A stretch of DNA of 64,000 bases from DASUWK01 sp036378435 (lineage in GTDB: Bacteria; Chloroflexota; Dormibacteria; Dormibacterales; Dormibacteraceae). Shown one piece after another: positions 50,078 to 57,469 of this stretch (position 1 is its first letter; each line of letters starts with the position of its first letter). The notes under the pieces were generated by a model. That model worked only from the letters and a program-made list of their open reading frames with translations, was not told the origin of the DNA and searched no databases. The stretch is from contig DASUWK010000058.1 of assembly GCA_036378435.1 (NCBI GenBank), positions 75,740 to 139,739 on the forward strand. Direction: 5' to 3'. The translations under genes and the position numbers were made by a program.

Positions 50078-51493
50078 ATGACGCGGTCCCGTCGTCTGCT
50101 GGTCGCCGGCGCCCTAGCCCTGGGCGCGCTGTTCATCCCCGCGGCATCCGCGCTCGCCGACACGCCGAACCTGACCGGCTACTGGCTCAACGACGCGGCT
50201 GGGTGGACGCTGAAAGTGAGCTCGGACCTCCAGACGCTGACCGCCAGCTGGCATGGCGGGGCGAGCAGCGGCCACAGCACGCTGGTGGGTTCGGCCAACG
50301 GGACGCTGAACGCGGCCGGGACGGCTTATTCCGGCACGGACGTCGTGACCGAAAACGGAGTCAAGCCGCTCGCGGGGACGATGACCTTCACGATCGTCGA
50401 CCTCAACCACATAACGATCGTGTTCGGGTCGGTGAACGGCACCGGCGGAACGCTCCATATGACGCGAAACCCTCTGCTGGCCATCTCGTCCGTCTCGCCC
50501 GCGACCCAAGGCGCAACGGGTGTCGTGCAGACCAAGCCCGTCGCCGCCTCCGGGCCGCCGCTGGGCCTCATCGGCCTTCTCGCCGGCCTGGGCGTCATCG
50601 CGGTTGGCGGCGCGCTCACTTACTTGCGGATGGCCGCCGGGGTGACCGCGCCTGCGGTCGCCGATGGGCCGCCCGTCGACACGGCATCCCCGGCCGCGGC
50701 GGACCTGACAAATGCCGGCGCCGCTCCGCCGCAGGACAGCCCAGCCCAGCAAGACCAGCAGCAGAAGCCGGATCCTTGCCAGGCCGAGATCAACCGGATG
50801 GCGGCAGCCTCCGCGAACTCGCACGCTCTCCAGGCCTCGTTGCAGCAGCTGCGCGCGATGCGCGACACGCTCGAGCAGCAACGCGAGCTGGCGCGCGAGT
50901 CGGGCTACATGAACGCGTCCGTGGACCTCGCCGCCACGGCCGCGCCCTGGCTGGCGGGCACCACCCTTGCCCCGGGCGCGGCGCTCATGGTCAACGTGCT
51001 GCGGGGCATGGGCGGTGAGGTGCTGAAGGACCTCTCCAATTTCGCGCTCGACCAGGGAGTCGACCTCCAGGGCCTGGTCTCGGCCGGCGTCGGCGTGTCG
51101 ACTGTCGGTCCGGACGGAACGCCAATCGCGGGGACCGGCGGCGCCTCGCAGCAGGCCCTTGGCGAGCTGATCAAGAAGTTCCTGATGTCGCGGGCCAAGA
51201 ACCAGCTCGCAAAGTCGGGCGCGGCAGTCACCGACTCGGCGCTGAAGTCACTCGAGGAGAACATGGCGGGACCCCTATCCGACATGTTCGGGAACCTGGT
51301 CAGCCTCGGCTCGATCGGTTCCGGCGTGATGGACGTCAGCCGAACGCTGGCGCAGTTCGACTCCTACATCTCCAAGATCCAGTCTGCGATCTCCAGCGCC
51401 GAGCAGTCCTTCGACACCGCAATGCAGGAGATGGACCTTGCACGCAGCGCGCTCAACTACTGCCGGACGCTGCACCCACTGGCGCCAGGCTGA
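50078..51493 (+). CDS. Hypothetical exported membrane-anchored protein
   Basis: 471 residues. Signal peptide (LLVAGALALGALFIPAASALA), a small beta domain beginning TPNLTGYWLNDAAGWTLKVS (about 30-130, resembling lipocalin/avidin-like sheets), then one TM (about 166-187, LIGLLAGLGVIAVGGALTYL). A long cytoplasmic-side or second-compartment helical part follows, with QQ-rich linker and coiled-coil segments (LQASLQQLRAMRDTLEQQRE). No family is recognised. It follows the peptidase-like lipoprotein by 42 bases on the same strand. Confidence 0.65.
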   Translation: MTRSRRLLVAGALALGALFIPAASALADTPNLTGYWLNDAAGWTLKVSSDLQTLTASWHGGASSGHSTLVGSANGTLNAAGTAYSGTDVVTENGVKPLAGTMTFTIVDLNHITIVFGSVNGTGGTLHMTRNPLLAISSVSPATQGATGVVQTKPVAASGPPLGLIGLLAGLGVIAVGGALTYLRMAAGVTAPAVADGPPVDTASPAAADLTNAGAAPPQDSPAQQDQQQKPDPCQAEINRMAAASANSHALQASLQQLRAMRDTLEQQRELARESGYMNASVDLAATAAPWLAGTTLAPGAALMVNVLRGMGGEVLKDLSNFALDQGVDLQGLVSAGVGVSTVGPDGTPIAGTGGASQQALGELIKKFLMSRAKNQLAKSGAAVTDSALKSLEENMAGPLSDMFGNLVSLGSIGSGVMDVSRTLAQFDSYISKIQSAISSAEQSFDTAMQEMDLARSALNYCRTLHPLAPG

Positions 51494-51502
51494 GGTAGCC
51501 GG

Positions 51503-52843
51503 CTAGGTCATTCGGGCGACGGCCGAGCTGGGCAGAAACTCGGAGTCGCCGCTGTAGCCGACAGTGAACGAGACCGAGGCCGGGAACTCGCCCTGGAACT
51601 GGAACGCGTAGTGCAGGCTCCAACCGCCGTTGGGGGCGCTGAACTGGAGATCGCCCGACTGGATCGGGTGGCTGCAGGTCCAGTCGCCCGACGCGTTGAG
51701 GCTGCAAGTGTCGAGCGGGTTGGTGTCGGCGAGCTGCGTGTTCGCGGCCGCTTCGAACGTGATCGTGCCTGTCGGCAGCGGTGAGTTGCTCTGGCCGCCG
51801 CCCTCCCAGGTCATCGTTTCGTTGACCGTGGAGACTCCGCCCGTGCTGTCCGGAAGGAACCAGGGGCTCTGGTTGGTGGTGAACGGCGGCGACGGAGCGG
51901 CGAAGGTCACGCTGACCGACGCTGTCGCCGAGTGACCCGCGCTGTCGTAAACGGTCGCCGTGATGGTGTGCGCCGCGTAGGTGTACTGGCTGGTGTCGAT
52001 CTGCACGCTCCAGCTCGAGGTGCCGGTGGCCACGATGCAGCCGCACTGGTCCACCTGGACTGCGACGTCATTGATCGAAGCCGGGCCGTCGGCCGTGCCG
52101 GTGACAGTGAGGTAGCCGGAGTCGGTGGATCCCGCCGCCGGATTGGTGATGGTGATGTGGAGCGGGTTGGCCACCGTCACCGACTCCGAGGTCGTGGTCG
52201 AGCGGCCGTAGGCGTCCGTCGCCTTGGCCGAGAGCGTGTGCGTGCCGTCCGTGGCCGCGCTCACGTCGACGGTCGCCGACCAATTGGTCGAGCCGGAGGC
52301 GTTGACCCAGCCGTTCGAGTCGAGCTCGACCTGCACCGCCGAGATGCCGGAGGCACTCGCCGCGGTGCCGCTGACGCTCACCGAGCCGGCGACGCTGGCG
52401 CCCGCGGTCGGGCTGGAGATCGCGATCGTCGGCGGCGGGTTGTTGACCGTGACCGTTTCGGAGGCGGAGCTCGAGTTGCCGCGCTTGTCGGTTGCCGTCG
52501 CGGTGAGCCTGTGGGCGGCGTTGGAGAGGGTGTTCGTGTTGAGGGCGAACGTCCACCCGGACTTGGTCCCGAGCGTCGCCGTTTGGGCGGCGCCGGAGTC
52601 GACCGCGACGCGGACCGACTGGATCCCGAACTTGCTGCTTGCCGAGCCGGAGACCGTGATCGAGCCCGAGACGGTGCCGCCGGCCGCCGGCGACTGGATC
52701 GAGACGCTGACGGGGGACGCGCCGGCCAGCGCCGGCACCGCCTGTAAGGCCAGAGCGCCGCAAGTCGCGGCGAAAAGGGCGACAAGCGGACGGCGGGGTC
52801 GCATCGGGCCCGCAGGATAGCTGCTGCTGGAGGCGATGTCCAC
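51503..52843 (-). CDS. Secreted protein with three Ig-like (Big_9-type) repeats
   Basis: 446 residues (an internal ATG at 52804 gives the better signal peptide, RRPLVALFAATCGALALQAV). Three repeats of about 90 residues each start with a variant of I-SPAAG-TVSGSITVSGSA (PVSVSIQSPAAGGTVSG; TIAISSPTAGASVAG; HITITNPAAGSTDSG) and end with HxLTATATD / HTLSAKATD / HTITATVYD. The C-terminal 110 residues form another domain with paired cysteines. This is an adhesin- or wall-associated architecture with no catalytic motif. It is convergent with the gene at 50078. Confidence 0.8.
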   Translation of the reverse strand: MDIASSSSYPAGPMRPRRPLVALFAATCGALALQAVPALAGASPVSVSIQSPAAGGTVSGSITVSGSASSKFGIQSVRVAVDSGAAQTATLGTKSGWTFALNTNTLSNAAHRLTATATDKRGNSSSASETVTVNNPPPTIAISSPTAGASVAGSVSVSGTAASASGISAVQVELDSNGWVNASGSTNWSATVDVSAATDGTHTLSAKATDAYGRSTTTSESVTVANPLHITITNPAAGSTDSGYLTVTGTADGPASINDVAVQVDQCGCIVATGTSSWSVQIDTSQYTYAAHTITATVYDSAGHSATASVSVTFAAPSPPFTTNQSPWFLPDSTGGVSTVNETMTWEGGGQSNSPLPTGTITFEAAANTQLADTNPLDTCSLNASGDWTCSHPIQSGDLQFSAPNGGWSLHYAFQFQGEFPASVSFTVGYSGDSEFLPSSAVARMT

Positions 52844-52919
52844 GTTTTAGATAGAGGTGGCGCGAGGGTGGTGGTAACACCCGAGACGAGGGGGGTCCCA
52901 TTCGCCGAGACTGTCGGCC

Positions 52920-53555
52920 ATGAAACGCTCATCTCGCCTCGCCGCCGGGTGGGGCTCGATCGCTTTTGGCGTGCTCACGCCAGTCGCCATCTTCGTCGGC
53001 GGGCCGATGGGCGGGAACTATGCCGCTAGCGACGTCGCGGCCTACATCTCGTCCGGGCACGTGGTGGTCGCGGGCGCGATGGCCCTGCTCGGCCTGCTCG
53101 GTGCGGCGGGTCTCATCGCTCTCGGCGCCTACCTGCGGCAGCGGGCCGAGGCGGCTGGGTCCGGCTCGATCTGGCCGCAGACGTACTGGGGACTGATGCT
53201 GGGATCAGCCATCTGTTTTGCGGTGAGCTGGGGCATGTTCGTTTCCCAGCCCATCGGCAACAACGAGGCGGGGACCAATCTCAACATTCCGCCCACGATC
53301 ACCTACGCCATCGGGATCAGCGGCGATGAGGTTGTGTTCGAATCGGCGGCGACGCTCTTGGGATTTGCCTTGATCCTGATGGCGATAACCAACCTGCCGC
53401 CGCTGCCGGGATGGCTTCGCTGGTCAGCGCTCGCGGTCGGCGTGCTGGGGATCACGTCCCTGGCTTTCTTCACGTTCTTTCCGCTGCTGATCTGGGCGAT
53501 CGCCATGGGGGTCTGGCTGGTAGCGGCCAAGCGCGAGCCGAGCGTCGAGAGTTGA
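52920..53555 (+). CDS. Integral membrane protein, DUF4386-like
   Basis: 211 residues and about six TM segments (residues 10-28, 50-70, 88-108, 128-150, 160-175, 180-203). Start ATG 52920 after GGCC. MKRSSRLAAGWGSIAFGVLT and SGDEVVFESAATLLGFALI resemble the poorly characterised DUF4386 group. No catalytic or transport motif is seen. The tRNA-Trp gene follows. Confidence 0.65.
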   Translation: MKRSSRLAAGWGSIAFGVLTPVAIFVGGPMGGNYAASDVAAYISSGHVVVAGAMALLGLLGAAGLIALGAYLRQRAEAAGSGSIWPQTYWGLMLGSAICFAVSWGMFVSQPIGNNEAGTNLNIPPTITYAIGISGDEVVFESAATLLGFALILMAITNLPPLPGWLRWSALAVGVLGITSLAFFTFFPLLIWAIAMGVWLVAAKREPSVES

Positions 53556-53614
53556 CGGCCTGGCTGGGCGTCGGCCTGGCTTGGCGATCCTGTCGATAAA
53601 CTGGGTGCGCTCGC

Positions 53615-53690
53615 AGGGGTGTAGCTCAACTGGCAGAGCACCGGTCTCCAAAACCGGGGGTTGAGGGTTCGAGTCCTTCCGCCCCTGCCA
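53615..53690 (+). tRNA. tRNA-Trp (anticodon CCA)
   Basis: Folds as AGGGGTG / CGCCCCT acceptor, D-arm AGCTCAACTGGCAGAGC, anticodon stem CCGGT / ACCGG with loop CTCCAAA, T-arm AGGG-TTCGAGT-CCTT. Discriminator G and CCA are encoded. It closely matches E. coli tRNA-Trp. Its 3' half is duplicated at 61653-61704, the right edge of an integrated element, and the gene remains intact as expected for tRNA-targeted integration. Confidence 0.97.
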
Positions 53691-53697
53691 CCGCGGG
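53646..53697. repeat. attL, 52-bp direct repeat
   Basis: From the anticodon loop of tRNA-Trp through CCGCGGG after the CCA end. It is identical to 61653-61704. The IS481-type element begins at the next base. Confidence 0.92.
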
Positions 53698-55035
53698 TGT
53701 TCTAGTTCGGCTGACCTGTCCCCGAGGGCCTTCGGCTGATGGGTCTCAGACCTTCGGCTGACCTGTCGCATCTACTCCGGCTGATTTGTCACAGTCCGCG
53801 CCATGAGGGCGCTGAGCGTGGCTGAGCAGAAGTACCAAGCCGTCCTCGCCGTCGTCGGGGAGGGGCGAACGGTCTCGGAGGTAGCCAAGCAGTGGCGAGT
53901 GAGCCGGCGCACTCTGCACCGCTGGCTGGCCCGCTATGAAGCCGAGGGTCTCGAGGGTCTGCAGGAGCGGTCGCACCGCCCGGAGAGTTGTCCCCACCAA
54001 ATGCTGGGGGAGGTGGAGGCGTTGGTGCTTGAACTGCGCCGCCAGCGGCCTTACTGGGGGCCTCGAAACCTGGTCCTGCAGCTGGCCAAGAAGAAAGTGC
54101 GGCCGCTGCCGTCGGAGTCAGCCGTCTACCGCTGCCTGGTGCGTGCCGGCGTGGTCGAGCAGACTCGCCGACATCCTCGCCGCGAAGTCTGGAAGCGCTG
54201 GGAGAGAGGGCAGGCGATGGAGCTCTGGCAGGTGGACGTGGTGCACGGCTTCGCGCTCGCTGACGGCACCAGCGCCAAGGCCCTGACAGGGCTTGACGAC
54301 CACTCCCGCTTCTGCGTTCTGGCCAAGCTGATGCCGCGGGAGCGAACCCAGCCGGTCTGCGCCGGTTTCTCCGCGGCGCTCGACCAGTACGGAGTGCCAC
54401 AACAGGTGCTGACGGACAACGGCAAGGTCTTCACCGGCCGCTATGCGCAGCCGCCGGTGGAGGTCCTCTTCGACCGCATCTGTCGAGAGCATGGCATCGA
54501 GCACCTGCTCACTCAGCCGCGGATGCCGACCACCACCGGCAAGATCGAGCGCTTCCACCGCACGCTCAGGCTGGAGTTCGACACCACCCAGGTCTTCTCG
54601 AACCTGAAGGTGGCCCAGCAAGCCCTCGACGAATGGGTGGCCTACTACAACACCCAGCGCACCCACCAAGCGCTCGACGACGTGACCCCTGCCAACCGCT
54701 TTCAGCCGGGCTCTCTGCCCCAGCGCCCCGTGCCCGAACGGAACGGCGCGGAGTGGGTGTCGCGAATCATTGCCTCCAACGGCATCGTCTCGGTCGGCTA
54801 CCAGCAGGTCTCGGTCGGCAAGAACTACAGCGGCGAGCGCTGCGATGTGCTGGTCACCGATGGCGTGCTCCAGTTCTGGCTCGGCAACCAGCTCCTCAAG
54901 ACGGTCGCCCGGACCAGCTCGGGCGAGATCCGCAACAAGCGCGCCCAGCGAACCGCAAAGGGAGCCTACTTTTCCAAATGAGGGTGAGACACATCAACCG
55001 AAGAGCTTTTGAGACACATCAGCCGGAGGCTCACA
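53698..55035 (+). mobile_element. IS481-family insertion sequence
   Basis: 1,338 bases with TGT...ACA ends, one transposase gene and flanking 16-base direct repeats CCCCTGCCACCGCGGG (53682-53697 and 55036-55051), taken as the target duplication. Subterminal repeats of a TTCGGCTGAyyTGTC motif occur four times at the left (53706, 53731, 53753, 53776) and twice inverted at the right (54986-55002, 55011-55027). They are probably transposase-binding sites. It has inserted exactly 7 bases after the tRNA-Trp CCA. Confidence 0.85.
53803..54981 (+). CDS. IS481-family transposase
   Basis: 392 residues. An N-terminal helix-turn-helix (EVAKQWRVSRRTLHRWLARY) precedes an RNase H-like DDE domain with D145 in LWQVDVVHGF, D205 in VLTDNGKVF and E249 in PTTTGKIERFHRTLR. 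The spacing is usual for IS481. The C-terminal 90 residues after TPANRFQPG are a beta-rich tail typical of the long members. The frame is intact, so the element may be active. Confidence 0.94.
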   Translation: MRALSVAEQKYQAVLAVVGEGRTVSEVAKQWRVSRRTLHRWLARYEAEGLEGLQERSHRPESCPHQMLGEVEALVLELRRQRPYWGPRNLVLQLAKKKVRPLPSESAVYRCLVRAGVVEQTRRHPRREVWKRWERGQAMELWQVDVVHGFALADGTSAKALTGLDDHSRFCVLAKLMPRERTQPVCAGFSAALDQYGVPQQVLTDNGKVFTGRYAQPPVEVLFDRICREHGIEHLLTQPRMPTTTGKIERFHRTLRLEFDTTQVFSNLKVAQQALDEWVAYYNTQRTHQALDDVTPANRFQPGSLPQRPVPERNGAEWVSRIIASNGIVSVGYQQVSVGKNYSGERCDVLVTDGVLQFWLGNQLLKTVARTSSGEIRNKRAQRTAKGAYFSK

Positions 55036-55384
55036 CCCCTGCCACCGCGGGAATTCGCAAACCGGGGTTTGGGGTCCTCCACAGCCAGCCGACTTGGGCG
55101 CCTGACAGCCAAGTTGACAGCGTCTTTCTTGGGCGGATCTCAGCGGACGCCGGTGGACTGCCAGTGGGTAGTCACCGCAGCGACCGCATCATAGCCCGCA
55201 CGAGCAGCACCACCCCCACGATCATCAGCAGAGCCACGACGACGGCAACCGCCGCCGTAAGTGATCCAATGTGGCCCGGGACAGGGCCACCAAATAGGAG
55301 CACCACCACCAGCTCGCAAGCCTAGCTGCCTGCCGCCCTGTCGAGGACCTACGGGCGAGCCCCGGCGCAGCAGAGGCTTGCTGC
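55036..55384. other. Former tRNA-Trp 3' flank, displaced by the IS
   Basis: The sequence after the IS is colinear with that after attR. Sixteen bases are shared at once, then about 75% identity by eye, then 31 identical bases (55101-55131 versus 61753-61783) holding a TTGACAGC octamer. No gene is supported here. Beyond 55140 to the integrase gene there is nothing recognisable. Confidence 0.55.
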
Positions 55385-56506
55385 TCAGCCCAGCAGTTCG
55401 TCCATCTGGCTGGCCACCTCACCCTGCATCGGGGGCGTTACGTGACTGTAGGTGTCCATGGTCAGGCTGATCGTGCTGTGCCCGAGCATGTCCTGGACCA
55501 GCTTCGGGTGCACGCCGCGCCCGAGCATCAGGGTCGCGGCAGTGTGCCGCAGGTCATGCAGTCTCATCCGGGGCGACTTCGTCCGCTGCAGCGCCCGTTG
55601 GAAGGCGACGTACACGTTGTGCGGGTCCAGCGGGGTCCCCTCGGTGCTACTGAAGATCAGGCCGCAGTCCTGCCAATAAGGTCCGGCCGCCAGCCGTTCC
55701 TCCAGTTGTCTCCGGCGGTGATTGGCGATGGCCGCCACCGCGAGCGCTGACAGCTGGATCGTTCGCCGGCTGTGCCGAGTCTTGGGCTCTTCGAAGACAA
55801 GCCCGGCGTGCGGATGCCGCCGCAAGGCTCGGTGAATACTCAACCTCGAGGTCGCTTGGTCGAGGTCGGCCCAGCCAACCGCGATAGCTTCCCCGCGGCG
55901 CAGGCCGGTGGTCGCCATCAGTAACCAAAGCGCGTACAGCCTGTCCTCCCGGTTGGCGTCGAGGAACTGCCTCACCTCGTCGGCGCTGAGCGTCTTGATC
56001 TCGAACCGGGCGGTTCGAGGTCGGGAAACTGCGTCGGTCGGGTTCCGGAGCAACAGACCCCACAGAACGGCCTGCTTGAAAGCCCGGTGCAGGACCGCAT
56101 GAATGTGGCGCACGGTCGTGGCGGAGAGACCCTCGGCCAGGAGCTCTCGGTAAGTACTCTGGATGTGAGCGGGCGACAGCTCAAGCAGCCGAAGGTGGCC
56201 GATTCGGGGAAGGACGCGGTGAATGTGCCGCCTGTAGCCGATGTAGGTGCTGCCTCGGACAGATGGCCTGGCGATCTCCTCCAGCCAGCGCTCCAGGTAG
56301 TCCGCCGTCTTCTGGCGGGCATTGCCGACCAAGATGCCGGCCTCCCGCTGGTCGATCAGCTCGCGCAGCCGCCTCTTGGCTTCCAGGCGCGTCTTTGCGT
56401 AGACGGTGTGCCTTCTACCATTGGCCAGCCTCACCGTGGCGCCCCAACGCCCATCCGATCGCGGATAGACGCTGCCTTCTCCGTTGCCGTGGTGCCGTCG
56501 CTTCAT
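55385..56506 (-). CDS. Tyrosine recombinase / integrase of the tRNA-Trp element
   Basis: 373 residues. An N-terminal AP2-like arm-binding domain (GEGSVYPRSDGRWGATVRLA) is followed by a SAM-like core-binding domain and the catalytic domain. Visible catalytic residues: R203/R204 in TTGLRRGEAIAVGW, K242, H317-x-x-R320 in LHDLRHTAATLML, H343 in MLGHSTISLTMDTYSH and nucleophile Y353. All are present, so it should be active. Its 3' end faces attL, the usual orientation for tRNA-targeting islands. Confidence 0.95.
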   Translation of the reverse strand: MKRRHHGNGEGSVYPRSDGRWGATVRLANGRRHTVYAKTRLEAKRRLRELIDQREAGILVGNARQKTADYLERWLEEIARPSVRGSTYIGYRRHIHRVLPRIGHLRLLELSPAHIQSTYRELLAEGLSATTVRHIHAVLHRAFKQAVLWGLLLRNPTDAVSRPRTARFEIKTLSADEVRQFLDANREDRLYALWLLMATTGLRRGEAIAVGWADLDQATSRLSIHRALRRHPHAGLVFEEPKTRHSRRTIQLSALAVAAIANHRRRQLEERLAAGPYWQDCGLIFSSTEGTPLDPHNVYVAFQRALQRTKSPRMRLHDLRHTAATLMLGRGVHPKLVQDMLGHSTISLTMDTYSHVTPPMQGEVASQMDELLG

Positions 56507-56807
56507 CGAGGGGTCGACATCCTAGCGTCGACCGGAGCCTCCTGACAGCGGCTTAACACGACATCTCGATCCCGCTGGGGGAACCCGATCGCCGCGGGTT
56601 CCCCCGTCCCCTCCGCGGCGTCTAGGTTGGAATCAGCAAGAGTCCCGCCTGTGGGATCGACGAGCGAGGCCATCTACTTCTAACAAACCGACATCCGGGC
56701 TCGAAAACGTGACCAGAGATCGCCAAATGTGCAGTTCCACTGGTTGGGTCGGAGCCTAGCCGCGCTCGCGCTCTCCCATCGACAGGAGCGTGTCCACCCG
56801 CAGTGGC
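56507..56807. other. Upstream region of the integrase
   Basis: 300 bases with no supported gene. It holds CCTGACAGC (56540-56548), related to the TTGACAGC octamers near both att sites, and the 11-bp hairpin at 56577-56605. Confidence 0.4.
56577..56605. terminator. 11-bp stem hairpin upstream of the integrase
   Basis: GGGGGAACCCG / CGGGTTCCCCC with a 7-base loop. It lies between the small membrane-protein gene and the integrase, both read leftward, so it could stop read-through into the integrase. No T-run follows on either strand. Confidence 0.5.
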
Positions 56808-57158
56808 CTAATGCCGAGCGGCCGCAAACGCCAGTAGTAAATAGAGAGCCACATCGCCGAGAAGGATCAGGCTGACCGAGATCCATCCCAGAATCCAGCC
56901 GACGCGGCCGGCGTCGCTGTATGTGCGGCGCGTTGCCCCGAGCCAAAGGGCGACTCCAGGGAGTAGGAAGCTTCCAACAATTGCGACAGCAAACTGTGCG
57001 AGGCCAAACGCTGGATATCCAGCCTGAATGAAGAAAACGGCGCCCTGGCTGAAGACGCCGCAGGCCCATCCGATCGGAATACCCAGCAAAATCGCGCCGA
57101 TACCACCAACCAACGCGAGGGCATCCCTAGTGTCGCCACGCGTCTTCACTGGCTGCAT
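56808..57158 (-). CDS. Small membrane protein, three TM segments
   Basis: About 116 residues from ATG 57158. TMs are at VGGIGAILLGIPIGWACG, FGLAQFAVAIVGSFLLPGVA and GWILGWISVSLILLGDVALYL. No family is recognised. It lies inside the tRNA-Trp element beside the TIR-like ATPase gene but on the opposite strand. A small membrane partner is common in TIR/STAND defence loci, yet nothing here proves a link. Confidence 0.5.
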   Translation of the reverse strand: MQPVKTRGDTRDALALVGGIGAILLGIPIGWACGVFSQGAVFFIQAGYPAFGLAQFAVAIVGSFLLPGVALWLGATRRTYSDAGRVGWILGWISVSLILLGDVALYLLLAFAAARH

Positions 57159-57469
57159 GGCTGGAGAGTACCCATGGGTGGAAGCACTCGCAACCGTGGA
57201 ACAGGCGGGGCGCACTCAGACCAGGAGCCTCATACGGACATCAATCCCGATTCGCCGCTCGGACACTGCCACTGGCAGCTGGATTGGAACAGGGGAGCGC
57301 GCGCGTCCGTGCCTGCAGCCTAGACCTCTGTCGGTGCTAGCAGCGCATGACTGCCATTTGGCGGCTCGTTGGCTGCCAATTGACTGCCTACGGAGTAACA
57401 AGATAAGCGGCGGTGCCGCGGGCCTCACCCACAAGCATCCCGTGCACCCCCGAGTAGACTGGCTGGTCA

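Noticed and set aside
53424..53771. Minus-strand frame with DSNPQPPVLETGALPVELHP
   Set aside because: This is the well-known antisense translation of a tRNA gene, here tRNA-Trp. The same artefact occurs at 61641-61844.
56087..56545. 152-residue plus-strand frame opposite the integrase
   Set aside because: Antisense shadow; the integrase frame has all catalytic residues.
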